DNA from: Paracamarosporium sp. OC-R06-R3
Taxonomy: Eukaryota; Ascomycota; Dothideomycetes; Pleosporales; Didymosphaeriaceae
NCBI GenBank assembly: GCA_019828545.1
Contig: JACVRA010000052.1
Span: forward strand, 1 to 64,000
Reading direction: 5' to 3'
Length of the DNA stretch: 64,000 nucleotides
Shown in pieces: positions 10,980-23,978 of the stretch. The translations under genes were made by a program, and so were the position numbers. Under the pieces are notes generated by a model. That model ran no database searches. It saw only the letters and a program-made list of their open reading frames with translations, and had not been told where the DNA came from. The stretch's first letter is position 1. The number at the start of each line of letters is the position of its first letter.

Positions 10980-12334
10980 CTACAAACTTCCCATAGGCAT
11001 CTCCATACCGGGAAGCTCTGTTAACCAGCCATCCGCATCCTCATTGACGCGCCTCGGCACCTTACAAGCGTTCCCCGCGTCGGGCTGCTGAGTTTTCAAG
11101 CTACCGCAGTTGGCTCCCATGCAGCCCTTGGCATCGTCCATGGCCTTTTGAAGAGAGTCATCCTTCCAGCCGAAGACATAATCTCCATGCTGCCCATAGC
11201 CTGTGTTATCACCCGTGCTAAGGACGAAGGGCTGGGAACCGTCGGTGGGCCAGTCTGCTTTGTTGTTGAATTGCGTAGTGTCCCACACGATCTGTGACAA
11301 CCGTTAGCGAAAGGCTCGACTTTGATACCGAATGAATGTACCTCAAGCATGATCTGCGGAATCTTTACGGGGTGCGTTGAAGGGCAGTCTCCGCCAACAC
11401 TGCTACCAGTAAATGTGGCAGGTCCATTCTTTGGATACGCCACGTGTGATTTGTGGTCTGGTGAGTCCAAGTTCTGCCCGTCCCAGCATGTGGGATACAA
11501 GATGTTCGACCTGATACCACCAGGGCAGGCAGCTTTTGGCAGACCTTCAGTATCGAGCCTGGGTACATCAGTGTGATGCCGATACGGGGGTCCGCAAATC
11601 ATACCTTGCATCTTGGCAGGGTGCGGCATTGTCGCCTCCAAAGTTCGGCCCAGTATAGCAACGGAAGCAGGTTTGCGACTTTAAGTTCTTGCTTACGCGG
11701 TTGTTTGCGTCACCGACGAGCATGCGGAAACCCTAGGTTATGTTAATTATGGGGGGTATTAATGGATGGATTATCTCTTACGGGCTTGAAGGCGGTCACT
11801 TTAGCCTTTCCGGGTGACACGTAGTAGACGACGAATCCGCCCTTCGTTTTCCCAGTGTATTTGTCGTTGAAAAGATCTCGGTTCGGGACTTGGGGCACGC
11901 GCTTGTATGTCCCGTTCTTCGCCTTGAAATATAAATTGGCGGTCCAGTAATTGGAGAACTAATCTAGCATGAGCAATCAACTAGCAAGATATTCCTATAC
12001 TGAACACGTACGTCTTCCGAATATCCGCAAGTAGTGCAAGTTGAGATCTTTGCAATGTCTGTCGACTGCATCGTGGTGTTGAAGGAATTTCCGCCAACGA
12101 CCTATGAATGCGTTTAGCAAGACTATTGTGTATGGGATCGTGATATACCAAGGAACGTACCTGGTGCATGTGCGGCGATGGCGCAAGTCCTGGGTTTACG
12201 AGGGGATCGATACGGTCTATGATTACCTGGGAGCAACCAAATCGTAGCATAGTGTTCTGACCGCCTTGCCTAGGCTCGAGGGCCTTAGGCAACGCCGCAG
12301 CGCTCGCTGCGAAAAGCAGAGTAGAGAAAATCAT
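10980..12334 (-). CDS. Secreted DUF1996-domain protein
   Basis: Six exons on the minus strand: 12334-12161, 12101-12012, 11958-11782, 11732-11605, 11558-11342 and 11291-10980. Together they encode 365 aa with every junction in phase. The N-terminus is a signal peptide (MIFSTLLFAASAAALP). The mature part begins with the family hallmark: FGCSQVIIDRIDPLVNPG, then SPHMHQ, VGGNSFN and CTTCGYSED. The middle and C-terminal blocks (NYWTANLYF, YTGPNFGGDN, CPGGIRSNI, PTCWDG, HVAYP) are also characteristic. DUF1996 proteins are common extracellular proteins of ascomycetes, often with carbohydrate-related associations, but their reaction is not established. The introns are 46-59 bp. Confidence 0.88.
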
Positions 12335-15300
12335 GGTAGCGTAGGCCGAACGCAAAGTTTGAAGTTGAATTGAAGATGAGCTCGTGATCTGCAACGAACT
12401 TTTGCAGGGAAGGCTCCATATGAATAGCTTGTGGTTACACAAGAGGCTCTATTCACAACTCCCACAAGGCCCCACAAACATGAATTTGGTACGTGCTGCA
12501 TATCCTAGATAGTGTACGTAGTGCACATTAAGTTGGATTTTGCTTGCCATGTGGCGTCGGCAATTAGAATTCGGGTGTAGGTAATATCGACTTCGGTGTA
12601 TAGTACTTCGGCTAAAAGCTGTAGATTGACCTGCTCCATATATCGGTTCCAGTAAGACACTGTGGATGCGGGGAGAACCAACCGCTTTCGAGCTAATAAA
12701 GCAAAGTCGCGTGGGAAACGTGGTGCTCATAGTGCTGAGCCTCCACATTCTGGATCAGGAAGTTGCGAAGGTGGTGTGGGTCGCCACCTGGGTCCTGTTA
12801 CGTGAGGAGTACGTTTCTGGACCACGCTCTTCATAGAAAAAAGCGTTGACAGCTGACCGCCAGGATGTGGAACATGCATGTAGTCGGTTATTGCGTGCAT
12901 TCAGATCCAGCCTTATGACGTATGTGACAGGAGTATGCAGCCAAATGTATGGTATCCTCCTTGAAAGGTAAAAACGGCGTCATTCGACTTTGCAGGGTTT
13001 GATACTAAGTAGAAGTACCCTTTCTTCGTGATCGCAAATGCAATGTAGAGCGGAACACTCTTCTCATACCATCCAGAGTTTGTTTCGGCTTACGTCGCGT
13101 AAGGCTCTTGGGTGTGAATGCTCGAAGGCCACATAATTCCATGGTTGTGCACCACAGCGCGTAGTTATCCCAGGCTATGACTGCTTACCACATTTTATAT
13201 ACAGATTTAGCGATAAAACTTCTTCTTGAACCACCCAGAGCCTATCAAACCAAGGCCCGTGAAAACAATTTCATCACTTCCTTCTACTCAGGAGCTGCAT
13301 ATCTTAGGAATCCTAGACGCTGGAGATTATCTGGTCTGATTTGGCCTTCCAAAAATTATAACCTGGAATGTATAGTTTGAAGCGAGTTAAATGCTCGCTA
13401 GGAGGCATGCTTTTCCTCATCCCGCAGCCATACTAATGTGCTCGTCGCGTAGCTGTAGATCATACCATCGTAGGAATTTGCTTTTGCTTCTCTGAGGTAT
13501 CTTTTTGATTGATGCAAACTCAGCCAACCCACAAATACACACTATCGATGTTGCTCCTCAAGCGCTCCAGGGCTGAAGTAAGACTGCTAGTGATTTGAAT
13601 TGAAGTATTGTTTTCTAATGCGATTTGCACGTCGAAGGTCGAAGAATCCCACGTATAACTCAGCACTGTATACCAAACGGGCCCTCATGGGGAAAGTGAT
13701 ACTGCGTGATTGGTCATTCGCCTGTGATCGTTGATGAGTGGGTATGAGGAATCGATGTTAACAACATGAAAAGAACTGCAAAGAGGGTCTTCAGGATCTC
13801 CAGGCTTGGGGTTTTAAGATATGAATGCCGTCTTCTTCAAGGGGAGAATATACATCGTGAGCGAAGAGACCCGGATTTTTTTTATACGAGCGCTATTTAT
13901 TTTCTGGGCAAAAACTTCGTGAATTACAATCCATTCTGCCTCGTCTGGGTGTCTGTACATATTGGTGGATCTGTCTTTTGCGGCAGGATTGAGAGTTTCC
14001 TGCTTCGATCTCAGCAAGTCTTCGCTCTATGACAAATAGCAATTACATTTTCCTGACGAGCATATGAATAAGTTAGCAGTCATCTTTCCACGAAAGACTA
14101 GTCGCCTTCGAACAAGCAATTGCTTGAGTGCTCTATTGACATTATTTAAGATGTTGCCTAGTTCTGCAAGTCATTGGCTTACGGCAAGTTATACTTGCTT
14201 CAGGTCATTAAGCACAAGCTTGTCTATTGTGGAAGTTAATATATAGGGTGTTAAAAGCCGATAGCTTCTCTAGGTACCCCGCACTTTCGCATTGAGGTTT
14301 GGATTTTTTGCCCCAACTTGAAACACTTCACTGTACTTGACGAATTCGAGAAGTGTATAATGGCGATTCTAGCCCGAGTGAGCAAATTTAACTAACTCAA
14401 AAATAAAGTTGGTTGTCGCTGACTGATGGCTATGTTATAGTCTCGAGCATTCCTTCGACCTAACCATCTTGATCTATGCTAAAGCATTATTGAAACCTCT
14501 GCCAAAGTTTGTGCTATAATGATCTTTCCGCTACTTTGGCCTTGATTCCTTCTCCTATTCCCAATTGAGCTTGTCTACATAGCATTGAAAGATATTAGGA
14601 CGTAGGTCCACATTTAGTATGTATATGACTTTCCTACTCCTAGCACAAGATGCGCATGATCCCGAACAGAAGAGCAGCAACTTGTGTGATGATTGCGGCC
14701 TAAAAATGGCCGGACATGGTGTTACTTCATCTGTGGTTGTGCTTAGAATTCTCAGAGTTTCCGCTAGGTAACTCTCCCGTAGCTTTGCTCCCTCCGGTTG
14801 ACCTCGCTATATGCAACGGCTATCTGACTCGCAAAACCGGGCTAGTCATTGTGACCAGGGTATACCCTCACAGTTTCATAATCCATGCTGCATCTCGGCC
14901 CCTTGAAGTCACACTGATTCTCTTCCGGCGTTCTAGAAAGGCCTGTAGCTAGTGGGTATTACCTCATCTTCTAAGACTTGGATGTGGTGCAGTCTCGAAG
15001 GATTCTGATAGCCACCAACAGTTCCTTCAACATCTCGAACAGGGTATCGATGCAGGCGGTTTGTTCGCTGGTGGAACTTAAGTCTGAAGCCATGATGATA
15101 ACCTCCGTAGACCTCCATTTCCACAGAAAGCTGGGGATTTTACTGTCTAACATTAGTACAACTACGCGCGTTCTTCGATCTCTTCAATCAAATCGATAGG
15201 TGTCTTATGGCAATTCTGAATGACTGCATATAATTTTACTCCGAATGCAAGGCCTTTCTAGAGCTTGTTCCGTTACTGCATGAGTTTGTAGGCACCCGGG

Positions 15301-16870
15301 AACTTTTTTGGACTCTTCAGGTGCAAGCCTTGGGTCTCATATTGCTATTCTCATTCGCGAAACTGACCAAGCTTGATGGAGGGCTCAAGATAATTGACGA
15401 TACAGGAGCATGCTCTTCTAGTGTCTGAAGGGCATCTGATTCCTTCACTTGAGTGGTAGTATTCTAATATAGAAACCACATTGAAGATTGTAGCCTCGCT
15501 ATTCATACATGTTTCATTGGAGAGCTCAGGGTATATAGCTGAGCTGACAAGCCTTGACTCAACTCAGCCAGCCCCAATGAAACTCTAAATCGCCCTGACG
15601 AACCTTGCACCTGCAGATTCTAACTCACGTGACATTCTCGTGACCATTGACGATTAGGTCTATGCGCTGACTGGCATCATTAGAAGCTTCCACATTTCTA
15701 ATAACGATCATCTTCTTAAAAAGCTTCAGATATCATCGGTCTCGGCATTGTGCTACGGAGGCTGAGTCGTACCTGTTGCCTGTACGGATCAATGATCCGG
15801 ACACCGTCTGACTTGGCCCTAAAGACGAGAGCGCTAGAGAACCAACAGGAAGAGTCAGTATGACAGTCGGAATCCGTATTCAAGGTCTCGGTTTCGAAAC
15901 TCTAACAATGTCAATTTGCAGCTTGACGTTAGTGACGGGGCATCGGCAAAATTTGGTAACGAAGCCACTCCGCAACCTCCACTCTTCTTCATCAAAACGG
16001 ATTCTTCACAACTCTGGAGTCCCTACGAATCCATGTTCTAAAAATGCGCGCGCAGGCGCAGTCCGATCGGTGGGTCGCGGGTCGTCATGCATTTCGGGAC
16101 CCGTTGCCTCCTTCTAACTGCCCGTGAAACCATCAGCCGGGCCGGCGGCCTCTCGCAGCAATCGCTAGCCCTCAAGCACCAGGTCGCAATCTATAGTAAC
16201 ATCCCTTGTTTTTCGTTATCATGCATGTAACTGGTGGGTGTCGTTTCTCCCTCACGTGCAGCAGATAGATGGGATCGTGGGGAGTCACAGGACAGAGTCG
16301 CAGGGTTCCGAGTTGCCCTCCTTGCTTAGTGGCTTCGGCATTGTCGTTCAGCTTCCGGGCTGTGGATACGGACACGATTGGCATTCGCTCGCCCCAGGAT
16401 CTACGTCGCGACCGTGCGCCCAGATAGGGAAGGTTGCCATCGGGCCTTAAGACGTGTCCTCTCATGCGCGGCGAATCAATGCAAACACAACGCGATGGTA
16501 GTCCAGCTCCTAAGTGGTTAAGTACTCGAAAAGTCAGCTTCCTTGCTCTTGATGACATTGTCAGCTTTCAGCTGCCTTTCTGAATTCATGAGCGCAAGAT
16601 CTCCAACGCCATGGATCTTGATCGTTGACACCAGACGGGAATTAGCGAGCTTCTTCGTCGATCACTAGCATAAACACCAACGTCGCAATAGCCTTGCCTT
16701 TTGCCGGAGCTACTATAGTTTGGTGGGCCCTCATTGGACTCAGGTGCCTCAATCACTAACTGTCTTGATCGCACCAGTCTGTTATTCTCCGGGCTTTCAT
16801 ATCTCTGGAACCTAGGCATCTATTCTGGTCATATCCACCGTCGCAACACTGCTGCTAATTCTCCGCCACC
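12335..16870. other. Gene-poor 4.5-kb interval
   Basis: No intact gene could be supported in this interval. Short frames are frequent, and splice-signal chaining gave no recognisable protein. A patch at about 16050-16450 is visibly GC-richer than the rest. A possible decayed gene lies at 14050-15500 on the minus strand. Confidence 0.5.
14050..15500 (-). pseudogene. Possible decayed coding sequence
   Basis: On the minus strand several protein-like segments follow each other but are broken by stops and at least one frame change. Examples are CIDTLFEMLKELLVAIRI near 15050, FRIAIRHLSI near 15210 and LGNILNNVNRALKQLLV near 14120. The amphipathic Leu-rich character is reminiscent of N-terminal helical domains of fungal STAND or ankyrin proteins, but I cannot confirm the family. 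No intron set that I tried restores an open frame. Confidence 0.25.
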
Positions 16871-17998
16871 ATGGCTATTTTTTCGAGGTCGAAAAGAGCC
16901 AGCAGGGCCACCGAAGAACCTAAGGCTACCCCGTCAACCGAGCCTGTTGAAATACCAGCACCTTCACTAACTAGGCCCGCTCCAATTCCTTCAATCGATC
17001 CAACCAAGCCAGCGCCGAGTGCGACTGCAGTCGACCTGACCGCGGACGAAGTGCGCGCAAGGATAGTAGCAAACCGCAAAAGACAAAGCGACGTCATCCG
17101 TCGCTCTGCAGCTCTGGCTTATACGCATTCTCGTACAGTCAGCGAATACAGTCTTCCCGGATCTGGCTGGCAAACGCATAGGATCCGAGAACCTACCTCT
17201 ATCGAGACCATTCTTCAGAAAATGCCTGTCCACGATATCGAACTAATACCACAGCCTCTAGTCTTGCGAGGACCAGAGCCTGTTCACAGAGCGAGTCAAC
17301 ATACTCTACTACGCAGACATTCTGAAGAGTTTCATGCTTATTCAAATCCGCGTGCGGTCCCTTTGCCGCCGCCAATTAAGGCACAGCCAGTATCGCCGCC
17401 TCGCAGTCGCAGTCGAAGATTGACGAAGACAAAGCCGAACTACCCACAGTCAAAAGTTCTTCCACAACAAGGTAAAACTCTGTGTAGCATAGATGCCACA
17501 AGAGCTTATCTAACATTACGCAGAGGAGGAGTATTTCTCTAGCAGCTCTCGAGATTCGGCTCGCAACTCTGCAAGCACGGCTAACTCTGTAGCTTCGTCT
17601 TGTGTGTATACCTAGACGCTACTATTTCATCCTCGCTAACCAAAGCAGCCACGTCGGCCTCCTCCATGGTCAACGTGCGAGTTGAGACTAAGCAGACGCC
17701 CATAAAGATCCCTAACTTCTCTAAGCCAACTTCTGCCACAAAGAAAGAGAAGCCAGCGCTGGAGATATCACTACCATACAGTTGCAAAGCGGACGACAAT
17801 GAGGAAGAGCAGATCAAGACTGCAAAAAGCCTGATTCCTACTTGGAGATATGAGGACCTCAGTACGAACAACCAGCTTCCGACCCCTGTTACGACTATAT
17901 CGGCAGCACATACACGAAATCAATCTTGGGGTCATTCGCGAAAGTCGTCCTTCGGTGCCATGTTCCGGCGAAAGAACGTGTCTACCACCGCATTGTGA
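16871..17998 (+). CDS. Hypothetical Pro/Ser-rich basic protein
   Basis: Three exons (16871-17471, 17524-17601, 17646-17998) encode 343 aa. The introns use GTAAAA...CAG and GTGTGT...AAAG and are both in phase 1. The protein begins MAIFSRSKRASRA, contains a Pro-rich segment (residues about 20-55), a short charged helix around LTADEVRARIVANRKRQ, and many Ser/Arg motifs. It ends SFGAMFRRKNVSTTAL. I recognise no domain, membrane segment or signal peptide. The composition suggests an intrinsically disordered, possibly phosphorylated cytoplasmic or nuclear protein. The model is supported by consistent coding phase across exons, but the second donor (GTGTGT) is weak, so the middle exon could be longer or shorter. 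Confidence 0.6.
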
Positions 17999-19159
17999 CC
18001 TCAAAAGCAACACATATTTCACTTGTTTATCATTTCTGAGTTTGGCGTTACGGCGGGGTTGCCTCAAGATGAAGGCTGTCTCTCGTTCCGGCGTAGAGCC
18101 AAATTTTCCTTGCTGTGTTTAGAATGATACCAGACACAAGGCACCGTGCCACGATTTTCTCAATTCTGCGTCTAGCACATCGCCGCTCGCTCTTCATGTA
18201 TATATCATTTCTTAAGATGGTTCCTACTTTTGCTTGAACTTCACGTATATATTTAACGGCCATAATGAATTACGAATAAGTTGTCTTGATCTGAGTATAT
18301 CATTTTCACCATCTCCCCGTGAACTATTTACCGGTTACTCTGGAGAAAATACCTGTTATCAGTGAATCTACCTACTATGATTCCAATTCTCTCGACCTAC
18401 GGTTTTTGCACATCGCACAACGTCCCGCGAATTGACCGTCAGAGCATCTACCCTCTTGATGCCTTCTCACCTTGCATATTGCACCGAGAAAAGGGGAAAA
18501 GTTTACACGCGCTACTCCCAACATTTCGATTTCGCCGGTTGGCCCATCAATTCTCTAGAGCATTAGCCCTGCGCCCTAGGATGGTCCCAACAGACAAGAC
18601 TCAGCAGCGACAACTCTAATGCTATCCGGAGATGCATTACAGCTGGTGCTGTTGATACATATATGGGTTTCCATTGGACAGTGAGGGCCGTGTTCGTATC
18701 CGATGTGCGTCCCTAGCGCTAGGGCTGGTATGGCGCCGCAAGGTCCCAGATAGCATTAAGGTTAATGCAGGTCGGAAACGACGATGGGATTTTCAGCTCA
18801 TGCTGTATTCGGGAATACGAGCTCTGAGACGCATGGTGGCATGCGAGAGGGACTCGGGTGCGTGTAAGATGGGCAGTGGTGAGAGCGTGTGCTTTCGGAA
18901 GGGTGATCTAATTATGGAAGCGTGAGCTACCGCGACAGACGGCAGTGTATCATGAAGATTCCAAAGGATGTTGTAGACTTCGAAAGCTATAGGTCGCCGA
19001 TCTCGCGTGTGATTGCATCAGTCGATTACATCCATGTTTGTATTGATGGATCTTGGGCCTCGGTCTGCTTGCGTGCACAAGCCACAGTCTTATCGATAGC
19101 CAGCTTGCACGAACAATGAAGCTCCAACTGAAGCTCCACGGTCTTCAACACATGCAAAC
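17999..19159. other. Intergenic, no supported gene
   Basis: Only short frames without motifs are present. I see no RNA gene or repeat here. Confidence 0.5.
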
Positions 19160-19687
19160 ATGGATCCCAAACACCGCAACGTCGCCGCGCTGCGCAGTAC
19201 GTTTTTTAATTTGGAAAAGACTCTTCATCTCGGCTCACAGACTAACAGAGCGTATCAATGACCTGACGAACGAGTTCCTAAACCAATACCGCGCAGTCCT
19301 CGCCGTTGCCCGCGAAGACGAGAACCCAGACTATAGCCAGTCCGCGCAGAAGGAACTCGCTATCAAAGAAGGCGCCATGGCTATTGTATGGCCTTCCATT
19401 GCCCTTGTCGGCTAAAAAAGCGCTTGCGACAGCAAGACTGGACCTCTACAAGGGCTGACGAAATGCAGGTCACAACCGCGCAGAACATGTCGACGCTGAT
19501 ACGCGACCTACAAGAGCTGTGGCTGTTTGGCGGGCTGGACACACTAGCAGACAAGAAGGATGCCGAGACGGAGAGGCAAAGGGCATTGGAGGTCGCGGGG
19601 CTGGTGGAGGGTTTGGTGAAAAAGATGCCTGAGGCGTGGAAGGTGCCGACCGGCGAAGATGCTGGAGCACAAAACGGCGCTGTGTGA
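19160..19687 (+). CDS. Mediator complex subunit 22 (Med22/Surf5 family)
   Basis: Three exons (19160-19196, 19249-19385, 19469-19687) encode about 130 aa, the usual Med22 size. The product starts MDPKHRNVAALRKR. A helical segment follows (INDLTNEFLNQYRAVLAVA), then TAQNMSTLIRDLQELWLFGG, which matches the conserved LIRxxxDLxxLxRxLKExWLFG core of Med22. The C-terminal tail is charged. Med22 is part of the Mediator head module and links gene-specific activators to RNA polymerase II in the nucleus. The second intron (GTATGG...CAG, 83 bp) joins KEGAMAI directly to VTTAQNM in phase 0. Confidence 0.82.
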
Positions 19688-20515
19688 AAGGACAGGAGGG
19701 TTGCAAACAGGAAAACATCGAACGGTAGCACTTGAGACGGTGTGCAAAGCATCATGCGACTAGCGGCTGTAGTACGCGAGATGGAGGAAGGGCGCTCCAC
19801 CAAGGGAACATGGTGAGGCAGACATGGTGTTTGATGCGTGGTCAGGTCACATATGATGCGTCAAGGCTTTAAGCAGCGAAGCCCTGCACATGGCACGAAG
19901 GACAAAGGAAAGCACCTTGGATGCTTGGGTGGACACTTGTGCTAGCACGGTGACACGGATCATGGAATGTTGAAGAACATGGCGAACAACCATAACAATG
20001 GAAGAGCCATGTCAACTGTTGAGGTTGTATGTTGCACACGTTGTGCTGGTGCGCTGTGCCACTTGTGTGCACATAGGGCGATTAATCCCTGCGCTTGCGA
20101 GCTCTGTCGTCATTGTGTGGCAGCCAATCAGCGACTCACCCTATCATCCTTCACCTTGGGTATCCAAACGAACATATATATCGCTCCTTGTACCTCTTCA
20201 CCACCATCACAAGCAGTCGCGCGCTCCAAATACAATGTACAGCATTCCCATGTTGCCCGGGCGCACAATTGGACCGTCGGAACGACTTTGGTCCGCTTCG
20301 CCCCGCTGAAACTTGTCCGGACACGGTCGCACAGCATCCAGAGCTCACATTGGACGGCTAATAAACATTTCGTGCATAGTCCTCTGCTCGTTCTTCACTC
20401 AGAATCTGTATAAATCTTACGCCAACTATCCATTGAAGCATTGCTCTAGGCAGCGTTGCAATCAACACCGAACACGGCTTTTTTACGCTTCAATAACACG
20501 AACAAAGCTCTCAGC
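19688..20515. other. Intergenic region upstream of the MAPEG gene
   Basis: Only short overlapping frames lacking motifs. It presumably holds the promoter of the gene starting at 20516. Confidence 0.5.
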
Positions 20516-21059
20516 ATGGTCGCCATCGAGGTTCCCGCCGACTATGGGTATGTAGAATTCTAGTTGCAATTCTCCTCGCTGCCGCGTATTTTTTCGCCTG
20601 TCGCATCCCTCATAGCTAACACTACCCAGCTTCGTCCTCTTCTCCATAGTCTCCACATTCCTCACCGGCCAATACCTCGGTATGCGCGTGAGCAAGTTCC
20701 GCAAAATCGCCAAAGTGCCCTACCCCTTCGAATACGCATCCTACGAACAGGTCCAGACAGCGACCCCGGAGCATAAAGCACAGCTGCTCGCCTTCAACGC
20801 TGCCCAGCGCGGACACCAGAACTTCAACGAGAATCATCTTTCTACTGTAGGATGCTTGTTGATCGGCGGATTGGCGCACCCGAAGGTGGCAGCCGCGCTC
20901 GGAGCTTTCTGGAGTGTCAACAGGATATTGTATAGTATTGGGTACACGAATTGGAACCAGAATGGAAAGGGGAGGTATGCGGGTGCATTGGGCCTGTTGG
21001 TGCAGTATGGGGTGCAGATCTGGGCTGGCATTACGGCGTGGGGATTGGCTATGAAATAG
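20516..21059 (+). CDS. Microsomal glutathione S-transferase 3-like MAPEG protein
   Basis: Exons 20516-20547 and 20630-21059 encode 153 aa, typical of MGST3. The 82-bp intron (GTATGT...CAG) splits a Gly codon. The protein has four hydrophobic segments: FVLFSIVSTFLTGQYLG at the N-terminus, TVGCLLIGGLAHPKVAAALG, a short stretch around VNRILYSIGYT, and the C-terminal LLVQYGVQIWAGITAWGLA. The MAPEG signature region is present as AFNAAQRGHQNFNEN. Such proteins sit in the endoplasmic reticulum membrane and conjugate or reduce lipophilic electrophiles and lipid peroxides with glutathione. Confidence 0.88.
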
Positions 21060-21491
21060 GGCGAAGACACTGAATTGGAAAATGGGTGAGAAATAAAAGA
21101 GATGAAGCAAATGTTTTGTCATTACAAATGCATGCCCATTGCCTCGATTAGGCCGTGTCGACAAGTTGATCAACACGCACATCACCGATATATCCAGTCT
21201 AATGTCGAATCAAATCACATCCCAGTCTATCCCAACGTGTTCATCCCACCAATAATCCCAATCCAATCTAATTTAAAACGCCAACTCAGTCCATTCGAGG
21301 CTATCAACGCTATCCATATCAACCTACTCGTGACTTCTTATAACTTTCGCCGCTCTCTGCTAGCTACCGTCTACACTCTAAATCCGCCTCTTCCTGTTCG
21401 TTACAGCGCGCAAAATATTCTGCGTGTTAGGAATAGTCAGTGACGAGGAAAACAAGAGTAGACCCAGCAAAAAGTTGGGGCGGGGACTTAC

Positions 21492-21946
21492 GCTTGAGGT
21501 GTTTGTCGTTGGTGACAAACCAAGTCTGCAGCTTATACTACATGTAGATGCAGATTTCAAATACGATGTTGTCAGCTGACGTCTTGGTCGTAAGCCATAG
21601 ATTTGCTGCTGTGTGTTTCTTTATCCGCTACTGGTCGACGACATGATCGCATACTTCGTCCACCTTGGCTTTAAGCACGTGAGATTAATCAATGACCTTG
21701 GCAATATTCAGCTTCACAATCAATGCGAGGATGGAATATAGGAGCGTCATGCCCATGGTAAGGACAGCGAGTATCACAGCCATCTGGAAATCGAACATCA
21801 TGGATTGAGTTGTTTCTTCTTACTTGGCGTACTTGTGATAGGATTCGATGCACTGGTCTATGTAGAAGTAGAGTTCCTGGACGGTTGTTACTTGGAAGAG
21901 TTGTGAGGTAATGTATAGGAGAAAGTTGGATTCGTTGCAGTTGACC
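21492..21946 (-). pseudogene. Possible pseudogene: long coding-like frame with four in-frame stops
   Basis: One minus-strand frame reads about 150 protein-like codons interrupted only by two TAA and two TAG codons. It contains NFLLYITSQLFQV, VQELYFYIDQCIESYHKYA, a good membrane-type stretch (MAVILAVLTMGMTLLYS), KVDEVCDHVVDQ, NLWLTTKTSADNIVFEICIYM and LQTWFVTNDKHLKR. The same frame is kept throughout, which favours a recently disabled gene over chance. The family is not recognised. A short GTAAGA donor near 21830 could hide one stop, but no acceptor I found keeps the frame. Confidence 0.35.
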
Positions 21947-23111
21947 AAGGCTGAAATAATGCCATACTCATACTAAGATACATGCCTAATTATAGACACT
22001 TTTAGCCCTAGATGAATTCACAAACTGAAAAATGGAAAAAGGGTCACGACAGACTCAAACCGGACACAATACTGTACTGCGCCTCTTGTGGTCCCTTTCA
22101 AGACAAGATGTTTGCTTGATCTTCGCTAGAAAGCCATTAAAACGCTAGAACACAGAAACACAGCAGGAGGCACGCGAAACAAGCACCCTTCGACTTGATC
22201 CTATGGTTGATGATTCAGTGCTACTACCCGAAGACATCTGTAGCGTGGTTCCATACCCTCAGAATAGATGCCGAGACACGTTTACCGTTAGAAGTGGGCA
22301 CGCAACGCCGAACTTCCGTATATCAACTACATCGATGCGAACGACGGATTATAAACAAGTGAAACTGATCAAAAGTTGTAGCTAGAATTCTTCTACGCTT
22401 CAGTGCATTAACGTCGCACCGAACGCAGCCTCACTTCAGATGACACAAACGAATCTCTCCCTGGAATCGTTGACTACGTTCTAGATCTGTCCAGGAACAG
22501 GAACAGCGCCTTGTTATAATTGAATCGTGTTCGGGATTGCGATGAACCGTGCCTGACTCATAGATCAGCGGTGACAAAGCAGAATAATGATCCGAGACAA
22601 TACCGCAAAGGCGTCTCAAGTGCGGAGAACAAGGTAGTTTCTAGAAGATGTTTTGAATGAACTTCTGATGGCGGAACTATCCGATACAAGACCGCTTTCG
22701 TGCTGCTTCTTTAGCGATCGAGGCCACAACGCTACCAGCTAGTTGCAGGTCGTCGCTAAGACGAATGTTCCAGTATGTAACAATCTGCTGTCTGAATATC
22801 CATGTCACGTAGATTCCGGCTGCACTGACGACCTGTAGCTTCAAAAATCATAGAGAAGTATGCATACTCGTAAAAGAATCAGCGGACTGCTTTCCTGACT
22901 GTTTGCTTCTAAGTAACACGTTGAGCTACTGACACGATTGTTGAAATACACTATTGAGTAACTGAACCTTGACTAGCTGCGTATAAGAGTTCTGGAAACA
23001 CCCTCGAAAGTAAGATGATTGAACACATGTGCAGCAATAACTGCTTGCAGTGAGTAGCATCATATACCAGAGCTTGTAATGCCTTTTCTATCCTGCAATG
23101 CAATTCCAAAC
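21947..23111. other. Intergenic, no supported gene
   Basis: Short frames only; no recognisable motif, RNA gene or repeat. Confidence 0.5.
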
Positions 23112-23978
23112 TCAAATTCGGTTGGGCCAGGCGTGCAAATTTGTATTACCCTCCAGCCTTTCCAACTCCGTCCAATACACTTCTCCCACCCTCTCGCAGA
23201 CCCGCCAGATCTTCCTCCGGTTAGCTATCCCCGATAACTCCCTGCTTGTTCTGTTTCCGTTCTTCGTCAACGTGTCCAAAGACACATACACTTTCTTAAA
23301 GTCTAGGTTTTCAGTGAAAATGTCCTCTGGAAGTGGGTCAATCTCCCAAAACCAAGGAAGAATATCGCGTCGGATGATCTGCTTCCAGAAGCTGTCGTTG
23401 TGCAAGTTGCTACTGACATGCCACGAAGCGCAGTAGAGAGAGTTTATGTCATGAACAGGAAGGTATTGAGCAATAATGGCGACGATGTCGTAAGGGAGGA
23501 CGCTAAAAGGGTCGCGGCGAACCTTGTTCTCGAGCTCGAGCAGGGAAGGAGTTTTAATGAGTCGATCTATCGGAAGTTCTCGCCTTACAACAGCTACAAT
23601 CTTATCCGACTTCTCTGCTGGTTGGAAGACGCCGAACTGAATCCATTGTTAGCACCGTGTGGATTTCCCCAAACTAGACTAGGTACGCACTTGGTTCGAT
23701 GGAAGGCATGTTCTACGGCTCTGCCTTAACTCGGCCTCTGCATCCCTATCGAAGTCTTCCCGGTTTCGTTTACGACACATTTGCTGCATGGCTTTGAGCA
23801 AGGCATGCGTTTCCACGTTCTTGCCCAATGTACGCGCGAATATCTTCCGGCAGCCTCCGTGCAACGGGTACGCATAGGATTCGTCATGGGAGTCGGCATA
23901 GCATGACACGAACTCTTCCCCAATCTCGATGTGATTCGCTAGGATGCTGGCGCAGAAAGCGCAGCAGTAGAGAGACAT
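23112..23978 (-). CDS. F-box-like hypothetical protein
   Basis: Two exons, 23978-23691 and 23636-23112, encode 270 aa. The 54-bp intron has a GTGCGT donor, a perfect GCTAAC branch site and a CAG acceptor. The N-terminal part is Cys-rich (YCCAFCASI) and charged. The centre carries FSVLPYDIVAIIAQYLPVHD followed by LYCASWHVSSNLHNDSFWKQ, a convincing F-box-type helix pattern (LPxDIxxxIxxYLPxxDIxxLxxxS). F-box proteins recruit targets to SCF ubiquitin ligases, but the substrate-binding part here is short and unidentified. Many fungal genomes carry families of such genes with unknown roles. Confidence 0.72.
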
